A stretch of DNA of 64,000 nucleotides from Chryseobacterium gleum (GTDB lineage Bacteria > Bacteroidota > Bacteroidia > Flavobacteriales_D > Crocinitomicaceae). Below the pieces are notes generated by a model. The model was not told where the DNA came from and ran no database searches. It worked only from the letters and a program-made list of their open reading frames with translations. Positions within the stretch are counted from its first letter, which is position 1, and each line of letters opens with the position of its first letter. The DNA lies in contig CAMCWF010000006.1 in assembly GCA_945882095.1 (NCBI GenBank), positions 1 to 64,000 on the forward strand, read 5' to 3'. Below, one piece after another: positions 1 to 9,136 of this stretch. The position numbers and the translations under genes were made by a program.

Positions 1-642
1 AATGGCAACGGTAATGGAAACGTGAATATTTCGGTTACAGATCCAGTTAATGGGGAGAACATCAACATGAATGTGAACATGAACATGAATGGCACGGTGG
101 TAGATCCAAACGCGCAGAATGTTAATATGAATGTGAATGTTTCAGGAAACGGAACCCAACAAAACACAAGCAATACACGTCCAGGTGCAAATGTGAATGT
201 CAATACCAATGCGACAAACAGTACGACCAATACAACCAATACCACGATTACAACAACAACGACCACAACCAATGGCAGTTCAACCAACGTTGGTAACCAA
301 ACAAACAACAACGTAACAAACAACACAATGGTGCAAAGCAATGGCCGTATGAATTGCACCAATCAAATGTATGATGTTCAACCGTTGCTTGCAGAATTAA
401 AAGATTTGTCCTTTGAGGATGACCGTGTGGAAGCGGTTAAAATGTCTTTGAAAAACAAGTGCTTGTATACAAAAGACGCTTCCCAAATTTTGGATTTATA
501 CAGCTTTGACGATAACAAGTTGGACGTTGCGAAATTCCTTTCAGATAGACTTTTTGATTATGACAATGCGTCCAGTTTGTCTACCAAAATGACCTTTGAT
601 TCCAATAAAATGGAATACAGAAAATACATCGGCAGGGATTAA
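1..642 (+). CDS. DUF4476 domain protein, 5' truncated by window edge
   Basis: The reading frame is open from base 1, so the true start lies upstream; the GTG at 22 is only the first start-like codon. The visible N-terminal half is low-complexity and rich in Asn, Thr and Val (runs such as MNVNMNMNG and a poly-Thr stretch). The C-terminal ~95 residues (from about YDVQPLLAELKDLSFEDDRVEAV) match the DUF4476 pattern of Bacteroidota secreted proteins: a helical domain of unknown function with a conserved short Asp/Lys-rich end. Role unknown; the Asn/Thr-rich linker suggests an exported or surface protein. It ends 2 bp before the convergent DUF1801 gene. Confidence 0.7.
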   Translation, partial: NGNGNGNVNISVTDPVNGENINMNVNMNMNGTVVDPNAQNVNMNVNVSGNGTQQNTSNTRPGANVNVNTNATNSTTNTTNTTITTTTTTTNGSSTNVGNQTNNNVTNNTMVQSNGRMNCTNQMYDVQPLLAELKDLSFEDDRVEAVKMSLKNKCLYTKDASQILDLYSFDDNKLDVAKFLSDRLFDYDNASSLSTKMTFDSNKMEYRKYIGRD

Positions 643-644
643 TT

Positions 645-1094
645 TTACTTTCGCAGAAAAGCATTTTCATAGCGTTCAATCCATTGTGCAGGCGAGATTT
701 TTTGCATGAGTTCGTCGATCAAGGTAAACGGAATGGGCGTGGTCTTCTTAAATCGAATACAGCTTTTACCCATGTCAGGTTTTTTACCTATTTCGTTCAC
801 ATATTCCTGCTCAAACCAAGCAAGTAATTGCGGGTCGGCGTACAGGCCCATGTGGTAAAACGTAATGATGTCCTTTCGTAAAACAAGGTTGGCGAATGGC
901 AAAGGGAGTTCTGGACTGCAATGGTAACCCTTTGGGTAAAGGCGATGGGGCACAACGTATCCAATCATACCGTAATTCATGGTTTCTTCAAATCCAACAG
1001 GAAGAACCGCTAAGATTGCATCACGAAATTTCAAAAAAGCATCTTTTCTCTCGCTGGGTTCCAGCGCTTCGATGTATGCTTCTACGTCGCTCAT
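645..1094 (-). CDS. DUF1801 (YdhG-like) domain protein
   Basis: A 149-residue soluble protein of the DUF1801 family, small alpha/beta proteins with no firmly assigned biochemical role. The characteristic C-terminal part (CIRFKKTTPIPFTLIDELM) and the central YGMIGYVVP / FYHMGLYAD segments fit the family, and the length is normal. The ATG overlaps the stop of the upstream aminotransferase by 4 bp (ATGA), so translation is probably coupled and this is the last gene of the 4.6-0.6 kb minus-strand cluster. Function is unknown; placement beside an aminotransferase does not by itself assign a pathway. Confidence 0.75.
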   Translation of the reverse strand: MSDVEAYIEALEPSERKDAFLKFRDAILAVLPVGFEETMNYGMIGYVVPHRLYPKGYHCSPELPLPFANLVLRKDIITFYHMGLYADPQLLAWFEQEYVNEIGKKPDMGKSCIRFKKTTPIPFTLIDELMQKISPAQWIERYENAFLRK

Positions 1095-2290
1095 TGTATT
1101 CTTTCTGGGTACTGTTCCAGCGCATGTCTAAGACATTCTACCGATTTTTTTAGGGAGTCTTGATTCAAGACATAGGCAATCCGTACTTCGTTCTTTCCGG
1201 CATTTTCGGTGGAATAAAAGCCATTTGCAGGTGCCATCATTACGGTTTGCCCTTCGAATTCAAAGGATTCGAGCAACCAAATGCAAAATTTCTCTGCATC
1301 CGCCACTGGAAAACGCGCTACGCAATAAAACGCGCCGCTGGGTTTTGGACAAAACACACCGGGAATGGAATTTAAGCCGTCAACCATGATGTTTCTTCTT
1401 TCGACATATTCCTGAACGACATTGTCAAAGTAGCTTTGTGGGGTATCCAAGGCGGCCTCTGCTGCCACTTGGTCAATGGTCGGTGGAGATAACCGCGCTT
1501 GACCAAATTTAAGGGCGGCTGCCATTACTTCCTTGTTTTTACTTACCAATGCGCCAATGCGCGCACCGCACATCGAATAGCGTTTGGAAACAGAGTCAAT
1601 CATGATAACATGTTCACTTAATCCTTCAAGATTGAGAACAGAATGTGGTATTGCACCATCGTAACAAAACTCGCGGTATACTTCATCGGCAAAAAGAAAC
1701 AAATCGTGTTTTTTTACCATTTCACCCAACCTTTCCAATTCGGTTTTGGAATAAAGGTAACCGGTAGGATTTCCTGGGTTGCAAATGACAATGCCCTTCG
1801 TACGTGGGGTGATCTTCATTGCAATCTCCTCAATTGGAGGGAGTGCAAAACCATTTTCGATTTTGGAGGTTACAGGGATTACTTTGACCCCTGCAATTAC
1901 AGCGAAGCTGGTGTAATTGGCGTAAAAAGGTTCTGGAATGATGATTTCATCCCCTGGGTTGCACGTACACAACATGGCAAAAATCAAGGCCTCAGAACCC
2001 CCTGTTGTGATGAGGATGTCTTCCACATTTACCGGAATGCCTTGTTTTTGGTAGCTTGCCGCCAATTTTATTCTGTAGCTTTCATTTCCTGCTGAATGAC
2101 TGTATTCCAGTACTTTATCCTTGAAATTGTGAATGGCATTCAAAGCTGCCTCAGGGGTTTCAATGTCTGGTTGACCGATGTTTAAGTGAAATACGGTTTT
2201 ACCTGCTTTTTTTGCCGCTTCAGCATAAGGTACCAATTTTCGTATCGGTGAGGCGGGAACTGCAAGTGCTTTTTCGGAAATTTTAGGCAT
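1091..2290 (-). CDS. PLP-dependent class I/II aminotransferase
   Basis: Fold-type I aminotransferase of the aspartate aminotransferase family (399 residues, usual length), transferring amino groups between amino and 2-oxo acids with pyridoxal phosphate. Visible motifs in order: the phosphate-binding region TTGGSEAL (~95), ICNPGNPTGYLYS (~170), FADEVYREF (~200) with the PLP-ring Asp, SVSKRYSMCGARIG (~235) with the Schiff-base Lys, and the substrate-carboxylate Arg in NEVRIAYVL near the C-terminus. Substrate cannot be fixed from sequence. It starts 4 bp after the GT39 gene stop and overlaps the DUF1801 gene, indicating an operon. Confidence 0.88.
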   Translation of the reverse strand: MPKISEKALAVPASPIRKLVPYAEAAKKAGKTVFHLNIGQPDIETPEAALNAIHNFKDKVLEYSHSAGNESYRIKLAASYQKQGIPVNVEDILITTGGSEALIFAMLCTCNPGDEIIIPEPFYANYTSFAVIAGVKVIPVTSKIENGFALPPIEEIAMKITPRTKGIVICNPGNPTGYLYSKTELERLGEMVKKHDLFLFADEVYREFCYDGAIPHSVLNLEGLSEHVIMIDSVSKRYSMCGARIGALVSKNKEVMAAALKFGQARLSPPTIDQVAAEAALDTPQSYFDNVVQEYVERRNIMVDGLNSIPGVFCPKPSGAFYCVARFPVADAEKFCIWLLESFEFEGQTVMMAPANGFYSTENAGKNEVRIAYVLNQDSLKKSVECLRHALEQYPERIQ

Positions 2291-2294
2291 GATG

Positions 2295-3935
2295 TTATGG
2301 GGTTGTACGGATTTTCGGTTTCAAACTTAGGTTCTTTTTTTGACCAAGAAAAACAAAACCATTTTTTTCGTAGATCAATTTTAAATTAGGATAGGTGTCC
2401 AAGTAGAATTTTTTATCAGGCAAACGGACCACATAAAACGTTTTCAAATCGGTATCGGTCCCGCAAATCCATTGCTCATTGAAACGGTTTTGATTGGGAT
2501 GGGGTTTTACCTCACCGTAAAAGAAATGCGCATAAGACTTAAATCCAAGCGGAATGATGTACACGTTTTCTTTGGATTTTTTCTGGTAGAACGATATGGC
2601 AGCGCGTTGCGAATAGGCTTCAATGTGCGGAAGTATCGTGGCTTTGATGACGATCATATTGAGGGCGACCGATACCAACAAAGCATTGACCGCGTACTTA
2701 ATTTGGTTTCGTCGAAAGAACACGAAGGCCAACACTGCGCCTAAGATCCACACCAAGACCGGAATGAAATCGAGCAGTGACCACCGTTCTTGTGCCAATA
2801 AATTCGCTGCAGCAAATACATCTTGTATTTTTACCCATTTTTGAATTCCCCCACCAAAGGCTTGAATGTACACGAAAATACCCAGTACAACGGCCAAAGC
2901 AAATTGGTAAAAAATCGATATTTTAAAGAAAATTCCATTCTGGCGGTTTTTGTAGTGGGTGATGAAATCCGCAGCAAAAAACGTAATGGGGAAATAACAC
3001 AGCGAGGAATAGTGAATGATTTTTGTCTGAACGATGGAAAACAATACCAAGGTAAAGAGTCCCGAAATAAGCATGATCCTGCGTAAATCCTGTGGTTTTG
3101 GATTCTTGCGTATCAAGCCACCGATTGCAAAAAAGGAAGCAGGGAAACAACCAAGCAAAAGTACCAAGAGGTGGTAATAAATGGGACCCCCATGGCCGGC
3201 ATCACGGGTATTAAACAACCGTACTTGATAATCGATGAATTGTTGGATTACCGCTTTGTTTCCAGTTACATAAAGCATAATAAACCACATTAACCCAATA
3301 AAAATGGCTGTAAAGAAAGCCAAAAACAAGTGTTTGAATTTCGGTATTCCTTGCAATCGATTAACGAGGTGAAAAATCAAAATAGGCGCACCAATTAAAA
3401 TCAATGCAACCGGTCCTTTGGTTAATACGGCAAGTCCTGCAAACAGTCCCGCACAAACGAATCCAATGGATCTTTTGTCCTTTATTCCAAAGATGTAAAA
3501 AGCCAAGGAGTTGAATATAAATAGATTGAACCACGGATCAATGATTCCGGAATGAAAGTAAAGATTCGGAAGGAAGGAACCCAAGTAGAAAGCAGCCCAC
3601 CACCATCCAAGTTTGTCGTTCTGCGCTTTTGTGCCGTGGTAAACCAAGCTAATCAGGGTGAAGACCCCAGCGAGGACATTGGGAAAACGCGCTGCGAATT
3701 CATTTACACCAAAAGTTTCCATGGAAAGGGCTTGCATCCAGATGAAAACCGGAGGTTTTTCCCAAAAAGGAATGTAATCGATGGTGACCGTATGGTAATG
3801 ACCGCTTCGAACCATTTCCCTTGCACATTCGGCAAAATTTATTTCATCCCAATCAAACAAATGTACATACCCCAAAAACGGAATAAACAACAACAGGGTA
3901 ATGACAATTCCTATCAGGTATTTTATTTTTTCCAT
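2295..3935 (-). CDS. GT39-family membrane glycosyltransferase (ArnT/PMT-like)
   Basis: A 546-residue polytopic inner-membrane protein with about eleven hydrophobic segments. The N-terminus carries the GT-C signature FDWDEINFAECAREM (acidic catalytic motif after the first membrane helix) followed by FWEKPPVFIW, typical of the glycosyltransferase 39 / ArnT family that transfers sugars from polyprenyl-phosphate donors to lipid or protein acceptors on the periplasmic side. Acceptor unknown; lipid A or surface glycan is plausible. Its 5' end overlaps the PAP2 phosphatase gene by 13 bp; a PAP2 enzyme recycling polyprenyl phosphate would fit, but that link is inference. Confidence 0.85.
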   Translation of the reverse strand: MEKIKYLIGIVITLLLFIPFLGYVHLFDWDEINFAECAREMVRSGHYHTVTIDYIPFWEKPPVFIWMQALSMETFGVNEFAARFPNVLAGVFTLISLVYHGTKAQNDKLGWWWAAFYLGSFLPNLYFHSGIIDPWFNLFIFNSLAFYIFGIKDKRSIGFVCAGLFAGLAVLTKGPVALILIGAPILIFHLVNRLQGIPKFKHLFLAFFTAIFIGLMWFIMLYVTGNKAVIQQFIDYQVRLFNTRDAGHGGPIYYHLLVLLLGCFPASFFAIGGLIRKNPKPQDLRRIMLISGLFTLVLFSIVQTKIIHYSSLCYFPITFFAADFITHYKNRQNGIFFKISIFYQFALAVVLGIFVYIQAFGGGIQKWVKIQDVFAAANLLAQERWSLLDFIPVLVWILGAVLAFVFFRRNQIKYAVNALLVSVALNMIVIKATILPHIEAYSQRAAISFYQKKSKENVYIIPLGFKSYAHFFYGEVKPHPNQNRFNEQWICGTDTDLKTFYVVRLPDKKFYLDTYPNLKLIYEKNGFVFLGQKKNLSLKPKIRTTP

Positions 3936-4564
3936 CTTGTGAGCATAGGTTTAGTATTCGGAAACCAATTTTTCGGTATGACCCGCAGGAGCATCCATCC
4001 GCACACAACGCCGAGAATAGAACCAAAATAAACATCCAATAAAAAATGTTGTGACAAATAGACCCTGGTAAAACCAACAAATACGGCCATCCCAAACAGA
4101 AGGAACTGCACCCAAGGTTTTTTTCCATGCAGATAACAAAATACCGTTGCAAAAGCAAAAGCGCTTGTGGTGTGTCCCGAAGGAAAACCATTTGATTCGA
4201 AGTATAAAAAATTCGGTATTTGATGAAAATCGACGTTGTTTTTAAAGAAATGAAAAGGGCGCATGTAATCTGGAAATACCAGTCTTTTAAGTAATTGGGC
4301 GATTACCGAGGATAAAACATACCCCAAAACCAGCAGTATGCCTGTTCTTTGGTTGTAAAACAGCAAAAGCATCAGTGCAATTGAAAGCACAAAAAGCCCA
4401 TCGCCCAAATGGGTGCAATAGGGGATGACATAATCCAAGAATGTGTTGTGGAATTCATGAAGCCAAAGGTGAAATTGTAGTTTTCCGGAAGTACATAATA
4501 CCCATCCAAGAATTGCCAAGAGCGCAAAATACGGCAGGAAGAAAAACGGTCGATTTGCATTCAC
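3923..4564 (-). CDS. PAP2-family membrane phosphatase
   Basis: Phosphatidic-acid-phosphatase type 2 protein, 213 residues with about five to six membrane helices. All three PAP2 signature elements can be read: a Lys/Arg-rich KRLVFPDYMRP near residue 95, FPSGHTTSA near 130 (catalytic His of PSGH), and TRVYLSQHFLLDV near 170 (RX5HX3D). The family hydrolyses lipid phosphates such as phosphatidate, undecaprenyl diphosphate or lipid A phosphates at the membrane. The start codon is GTG. It overlaps the downstream GT39 gene by 13 bp, so the two are very likely co-expressed. The exact substrate is not determinable. Confidence 0.88.
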   Translation of the reverse strand: MNANRPFFFLPYFALLAILGWVLCTSGKLQFHLWLHEFHNTFLDYVIPYCTHLGDGLFVLSIALMLLLFYNQRTGILLVLGYVLSSVIAQLLKRLVFPDYMRPFHFFKNNVDFHQIPNFLYFESNGFPSGHTTSAFAFATVFCYLHGKKPWVQFLLFGMAVFVGFTRVYLSQHFLLDVYFGSILGVVCGWMLLRVIPKNWFPNTKPMLTRWKK

Positions 4565-4635
4565 ATCCCAAAGGTAGTAAAACTGTGTTAAATGGTCTTT
4601 TTATCCTCCAGCATCGCAGTGAACAAAACAGCATC

Positions 4636-5142
4636 TTAGCAAAAATGTGCCGCAATGGCAAAGTGGATTCCAAAACGTTCATACCCATAAGATAGGATCA
4701 CAATAAAAGGAAGCGCAATGAGCCCATATAAGCTAAATTTCCAATCCAAAGGATTCAAGTACCCATGGATTGCAACAAAGACTATCGACGTAATCCAAAT
4801 GCCCAAAAAAGGTTGTAAGCTCATCCTAAAGAACAATTCTTCCCCAATTCCTGCGCACAGGGATAGAAAAATTCCTTGCCAAAAGTTCAAGTTAAGTCCT
4901 TTGATGAGGCGCTCCATTTTTAGGTTCGAGGTGCTAAAAACTTCAGCGCGCATGAACAGCAGCGCAACAAATGCATAGACAAAGCCAAATTCCAATCCCA
5001 AACCAATGGGCAACCAATCAAAGGATTGGAATCCTAGGAAATTTTCGATTTGCGAGAGGTCGATGCCAAAACGAAGGAGGAAGCCGCAAATGGGAAAGAC
5101 AAGCAAAGTAATCAACCCCATCAAAAACACTTTATTCGACAT
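4636..5142 (-). CDS. CPBP-family intramembrane glutamic protease (CAAX-protease-like)
   Basis: 168-residue hydrophobic protein with four or five membrane segments. The EELFFR motif (~residue 104) and FVAIHG (~123) are motifs 1 and 2 of the CPBP/Abi family of intramembrane proteases (EExxxR and FxxxH); HFAIAAHF at the very C-terminus may be motif 3. The protein stops immediately after motif 3, slightly short for the family. Bacterial members have been tied to peptide processing or self-immunity, but no bacteriocin gene is visible nearby. It lies 71 bp upstream of the PAP2 gene on the same strand. Confidence 0.75.
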   Translation of the reverse strand: MSNKVFLMGLITLLVFPICGFLLRFGIDLSQIENFLGFQSFDWLPIGLGLEFGFVYAFVALLFMRAEVFSTSNLKMERLIKGLNLNFWQGIFLSLCAGIGEELFFRMSLQPFLGIWITSIVFVAIHGYLNPLDWKFSLYGLIALPFIVILSYGYERFGIHFAIAAHFC

Positions 5143-5296
5143 AACCCCCTAAATTTTCATTGAAAGTTAATAAAAGTTCATTGAATGGCTCGGTACAAAA
5201 GAAATGTTTAATTTTACGTTTGTACAAATAACACTAAAAAAAGCTCGCCTATAGACAACGTTTACTTAACCCCAATTTTTGGATTAATTGTAAATT

Positions 5297-5893
5297 ATGT
5301 TGTTAGTATCATTAGGAGATCAAGAGCTAGTCAAGCTGTATTTAGAAGGAAGTGAAAAAGCGTTTGAAGTATTACTGAAACGTCACAAAGACCGTATCTA
5401 CCGTTTTATTTATTCTAAAGTTCGAAATTCGGACCTCGCATCAGATGTTTTTCAGGATACTTTTATGAAGGTTATTTACACCTTGAAAAGTGGCGCGTAC
5501 AACGAAGAAGGTAAATTTTTACCATGGGTAATGCGTATTGCACACAACCTTGTCATTGATGGATTTCGAAAAGACAAGAAAATGAGGTTTTTATCTGAAA
5601 CACGTTCAGCTACGGAGGATTATTCCATTTTTAGCAGGCTTTCATCCGATGAATTAAACATTCTTGAAGTTACGTGTAAGGATGAATTGGAGCTTCAGGT
5701 CGTCCATTTTATGGAGAAATTGCCAAAATTACAACGAGACATCGTTTACATGCGGTTGTTTCAGGACCTATCTTTTAAAGAAATCGCGGAAATGGAAGAC
5801 ATTAGCATCAACACAGCATTGGGGAGAATGCGTTATGCATTGATTAACCTTCGGAAAATGATCGACAAGTACGACGTGGTTGTTGACCTATAA
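5297..5893 (+). CDS. ECF-type RNA polymerase sigma-70 factor
   Basis: 198-residue extracytoplasmic-function sigma factor. Region 2 lies at about residues 22-90 (RHKDRIYRFIYSKV, then DVFQDTFMKVI and FLPWVMRIAHNLVID) and region 4 at about 140-190 (LPKLQRDIVYMRLFQDLSFKEIAE with a helix-turn-helix ending in INTALGRMRYAL). It would direct polymerase to an alternative promoter set. No anti-sigma gene adjoins it, so control may be by separate genes or transcription. A -7-like TACGTTTG box lies at 5215-5222, 74 bp upstream of the ATG, and a strong terminator follows. Confidence 0.92.
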   Translation: MLLVSLGDQELVKLYLEGSEKAFEVLLKRHKDRIYRFIYSKVRNSDLASDVFQDTFMKVIYTLKSGAYNEEGKFLPWVMRIAHNLVIDGFRKDKKMRFLSETRSATEDYSIFSRLSSDELNILEVTCKDELELQVVHFMEKLPKLQRDIVYMRLFQDLSFKEIAEMEDISINTALGRMRYALINLRKMIDKYDVVVDL

Positions 5894-5912
5894 ATCACAG
5901 TGAAAACACTTG

Positions 5913-5940
5913 AAATCCCTCTTCGGAGGGATTTTTTTTT
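5913..5940 (+). terminator. Rho-independent terminator of the sigma factor gene
   Basis: A perfect 9-bp stem AAATCCCTC / GAGGGATTT closes a UUCG tetraloop (the very stable cUUCGg context) and runs into a T tract. It sits 20 bp after the sigma factor stop codon and separates it from the convergent DinB-like gene. Confidence 0.93.
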
Positions 5941-5953
5941 GACCTAAACTTTG

Positions 5954-6409
5954 TTAATCTAACAATCCAAATTGTAAAAAATGATGGTGGAAATGTTTGC
6001 GATGCAGTTGAGTCCAATCGCTATGGTTTAGGTTTCCAAAATGGGGGTGCTGAAAATTGGCGTTGGGTTCATCTTCGTAAAATGCTTCGAATCGCAGTAT
6101 GGATTCAGTTAATTCGTCAATCGCCAATTCCAATTCTTCATTTCGAAGCTTCGTTTCTGGTTTTACAAAGTTTACGGATAAATCTTTTGGGAAAGGGTTT
6201 TCACTGTGAAGGAACAATTTGTTTTTAAGAAGTTTTTCCTCCGGCACTTCCAACGGAAATGCGATTTCACCCATGGACATTCGAAGACCGTCGTTGAGAT
6301 GCTCCACCATGCGTTGTGCGGAAAAATTTCCCCAAGCAGGTAAAGCGTTCTCTTTCAGAGGTTGCAACTTCGTTAAAATCAATTCGAGGTCCCAAGCTAA
6401 AAATTCCAT
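5954..6409 (-). CDS. DinB-like / DUF1569 family protein
   Basis: 151-residue protein resembling the DinB-superfamily subgroup DUF1569: a four-helix bundle whose members may carry a metal site made of three histidines. Histidines at RMVEHLNDG (~residue 37) and in the C-terminal LHRKHFHHHFLQF could serve this role. The family is common in Bacteroidota, but the biochemical activity is not established (thiol transferase or stress roles are proposed for other DinB proteins). It stands alone between two terminated or divergent units. Confidence 0.65.
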   Translation of the reverse strand: MEFLAWDLELILTKLQPLKENALPAWGNFSAQRMVEHLNDGLRMSMGEIAFPLEVPEEKLLKNKLFLHSENPFPKDLSVNFVKPETKLRNEELELAIDELTESILRFEAFYEDEPNANFQHPHFGNLNHSDWTQLHRKHFHHHFLQFGLLD

Positions 6410-6453
6410 GACAATGCGTTTTGGTTAGGTTATTCTGTCTGTAAAATTACATT

Positions 6454-8316
6454 TTATTTGTGTAGGGTATTCCATCTTAAATCCTTCCGTAACCTTTGAA
6501 TCCTTGCCAACATTCGTTTTTTAGATTGAGCCAATGTATGTGCAAGGGCGCTTTTGTTGGGATGTTTTGTCAGATAACTTTCGTTAAACTTGACTTCCCA
6601 TTTTTGATTAGGCTCGTTGAAGTGTATTTCATACTTCGCATTCCAAAGGGAATAATTACCGTTGAGATAGCGTATTTCATCGGGTTGGACTTCCTTTTTT
6701 GACGCGGGTAAACCAAAAGTATATAATCTTTGGTTCCATTGCATGATTTCGCACAAGGTGGGAACAAGATCAAGGTGTGAAAGCGGCGTATGTGATTTTT
6801 TTGGTTTAATGAGGTAGGGCGCATAAATCGCAATGGGAATTTGGTATTTTTCCTGAATGGTCTTCGCTTCCGAATCCAATTGTACAGGGGTATGGTCTGC
6901 TGTTATAATGAAGAGGGTATTCTTAAACCAAGGGGAATGTGTAATCGATTTAAAAAATCGTTTCAGGCTTTCATCGGTATATCGGTACGATTGCTGTATT
7001 TTCGTCGAACCTTTCGGTAAGAAGTTGAGGTTTTTAGGTACGCGGTAGGGTTCGTGCGATGATAAGCTGAAAAAGGTGGCTAAAAAAGGAGATTTCATTT
7101 GGTTCAATTCCGTTTTCATTAGGTTTAAAAAATGGTGGTCGTAAATTCCCCATGCGCCATCAAAGTGTTCGCGTTTTGGGTCGTCTTCCATAGAATAGAA
7201 CTGATCAAATCCCAACGATTTTGTGAAGCTGTCAAACCGCATGGATCCTTTTCTTGCGCCATGAAAAAAAGAGGTTTGATACCCTTTGTTTTTACACAAC
7301 GTTGGAAAGCCGTCGATTTTATTTGTGCTGTAATTACTTATGACAAAAGGAAGGTCTAAATAGGAAGGGATGCCTGCAAATAAAGCCGGAAGGGCTTCAA
7401 CTGAAGTCTTGCCTTCGGCGTACGCATGGGTAAAGTAAAGAGACTGTTCCAGGATGGAATCCGTGAAAGGTGTAATGGATCTTCCCATTGTTTTTTGATG
7501 AATTTGCGTATGGCCAAAACTTTCCAAAATGATGAAAACAAGGTTAGGTTTCCATTCCTCTCCCTTGGCATTCGCGGTAAAGATGGGGTTGAATGTTTCT
7601 TTTTCTTTCTCCACAGACATGTATTCATGGTCGGGAATGGCGTCGTTTTGAACGGTTTTTAGTACAACGAAGGGAGAATTCAATACCAATTGTACGTTCT
7701 CCGTTGACGAGAATTTACTTGCATCTAAGATTCCCAGGGGTTTTGGACCCAAACTGCTTCGAGCGATTAGAAAAAAAAGGAAAAGGCATGTCAAATACAT
7801 TGGGATGTGCTTTCCTTGAAGCGCTTGCTTTTGTGATTTTCGTTGTAGGAGTTTAAAACTTAGGATTGCATACCCAGAAATCACAGACATTGCCAACATT
7901 GCTACCCACCAAAACTTGGACAGTAGATTCGAGAATTGAAATTGCTCAGGACCGGATAAAAAGAACGCATAGAGGTCAAACGACGACCGTTTCAGTGTGT
8001 AGCGAAAATAGACCAAGTCCCAACATTCTGTTAGCGTTTGAACAAGGCAGGGGAGGAGGAACAATCCAAAGAGCAGAACGTTTCTTTTTGAATTCGAATC
8101 TATGGCTGTCAAACCTAAAAAGGGGAGGTAAAGCCCAAAACATACATACCCAACCCAACTGACATCGAAGCGAAAGGCTTGTATAAAGTCAACCGCGCTT
8201 GGATCAAGGTAAGCGTGGTTGAAAGCAATGAAGAGAAACCTATGAACCGTGAGTGTTGCCATCCAAAGCAAACCATGGAGAAAAAAAACAGCATGCGGTC
8301 GAACGAGGGATTTCAC
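6454..8316 (-). CDS. LTA-synthase-like membrane sulfatase-fold protein
   Basis: 620-residue inner-membrane enzyme: about five N-terminal membrane helices (residues 1-190), then a periplasmic alkaline-phosphatase/sulfatase domain from about 255. Expected catalytic features are present: metal-ligand Glu in FIILESFG, nucleophilic Thr in EGKTSVEALPALFAG, and the ITADHTP and SSHEPY metal-ligand segments. Relatives transfer phosphoglycerol or phosphoethanolamine, or act as sulfatases. Lipoteichoic acid is not expected in this Gram-negative, so the acceptor (lipid, glycan or osmoregulated glucan) is unknown. The start is GTG, with 47 bp to the divergent hypothetical gene. Confidence 0.8.
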   Translation of the reverse strand: MKSLVRPHAVFFLHGLLWMATLTVHRFLFIAFNHAYLDPSAVDFIQAFRFDVSWVGYVCFGLYLPFLGLTAIDSNSKRNVLLFGLFLLPCLVQTLTECWDLVYFRYTLKRSSFDLYAFFLSGPEQFQFSNLLSKFWWVAMLAMSVISGYAILSFKLLQRKSQKQALQGKHIPMYLTCLFLFFLIARSSLGPKPLGILDASKFSSTENVQLVLNSPFVVLKTVQNDAIPDHEYMSVEKEKETFNPIFTANAKGEEWKPNLVFIILESFGHTQIHQKTMGRSITPFTDSILEQSLYFTHAYAEGKTSVEALPALFAGIPSYLDLPFVISNYSTNKIDGFPTLCKNKGYQTSFFHGARKGSMRFDSFTKSLGFDQFYSMEDDPKREHFDGAWGIYDHHFLNLMKTELNQMKSPFLATFFSLSSHEPYRVPKNLNFLPKGSTKIQQSYRYTDESLKRFFKSITHSPWFKNTLFIITADHTPVQLDSEAKTIQEKYQIPIAIYAPYLIKPKKSHTPLSHLDLVPTLCEIMQWNQRLYTFGLPASKKEVQPDEIRYLNGNYSLWNAKYEIHFNEPNQKWEVKFNESYLTKHPNKSALAHTLAQSKKRMLARIQRLRKDLRWNTLHK

Positions 8317-8363
8317 AGTACCAAATTAGAGAAAAGTATCTTTATCTTTGTAAAAAAGAAACG

Positions 8364-9062
8364 ATGTCAAAAGAGAATCCAGTAGAAAAAAACAGAGGGC
8401 AATTGGTTCAGTTGCTTCAAAACAAAGCTGCGTTAAAGCAAGACATCGCGACGGATGCTGAAACGGTTTTTAAAGAAATTAAGGCGACCATTAAAACCGA
8501 ATTAGAGGCATTGCGAAAATTGGTGCCTGATGAAAGGGTACGTTTGTTTGTGAAGGAACGTGGTGAATACGAAATTCACGTCTACATTGGCAGTGATGTT
8601 CTTGTTTTTTCATTGCATCAGAATGTTTTTCGCTTGCCAGATACCAATCCGTTTTGGGGTACTGCCTATTACCAGGAAGATGAGAAAAGAGGTTATTTCG
8701 GAGTGATTTACATGTATAATTTCCTTGCGGAATCTTTGATCCAAAATCGGATGGAAGACTCAGGTTACCTAATCTCTCGCTTGTTTATAAACAAAGAAAA
8801 ACACTTTTTTGTCGAAGGACGAAGCCAATTGGCATCGATATTTAGGGATACAGAACGCCAACTATGGTCGGAAGCCATTTGCACCTTGGTGGTTCAGATG
8901 ACTTTTGCATATGCCTTGTCTTTTGATTTGTATATCCCTCCGTATGAAATCCAAGACGAAATCTCTGTGAATCAAATGCATTACATGGGAGAAACCTTGA
9001 AATTGCAAACAGGAAAAAGACTTGGATTTAAGATGAAATCCGAAGATGAAGATTTTTCTTAA
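8364..9062 (+). CDS. Conserved-looking hypothetical protein
   Basis: I do not recognise this 232-residue protein. The ORF track begins at 8253, but that extension overlaps the divergent LTA-synthase-like gene; the ATG at 8364 (MSKENPVEKNRGQL) lies 13 bp after a -7-like TATCTTTG box and is the more credible start. The N-terminal 50 residues look helical and charged; the rest is a mixed alpha/beta globular sequence rich in aromatics (FWGTAYYQEDEKRGYFG, GYLISRLFINKEKHFFVEG) with no signal peptide or membrane segment. It is probably cytosolic. The next feature is tRNA-Glu, 74 bp downstream. Confidence 0.75.
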   Translation: MSKENPVEKNRGQLVQLLQNKAALKQDIATDAETVFKEIKATIKTELEALRKLVPDERVRLFVKERGEYEIHVYIGSDVLVFSLHQNVFRLPDTNPFWGTAYYQEDEKRGYFGVIYMYNFLAESLIQNRMEDSGYLISRLFINKEKHFFVEGRSQLASIFRDTERQLWSEAICTLVVQMTFAYALSFDLYIPPYEIQDEISVNQMHYMGETLKLQTGKRLGFKMKSEDEDFS

Positions 9063-9079
9063 AAAATGAATCGTAAGGT

Positions 9080-9109
9080 TTGGCTTTTTTATTTTAATCT
9101 GTATATTTG
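9080..9109 (+). promoter_or_regulatory. Bacteroidota-type promoter of tRNA-Glu
   Basis: TTG (-33 element) at 9080-9082, a 19-bp spacer, and TATATTTG (-7, TAnnTTTG) at 9102-9109, 27 bp before the tRNA 5' end. This fits the known Bacteroidota housekeeping promoter consensus. Confidence 0.8.
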
Positions 9110-9136
9110 CACTCCCAAATTCGGGAATTATTTTTT

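Noticed and set aside
1643-2095. Long plus-strand ORF opposite the aminotransferase (and similar antisense ORFs throughout)
   Set aside because: The opposite strand encodes a full, motif-complete protein; the antisense ORF has no recognisable features.
8253-8363. N-terminal extension of the hypothetical gene at 8364
   Set aside because: It overlaps the divergent LTA-synthase-like start, covers the likely promoter, and has no protein-like pattern.
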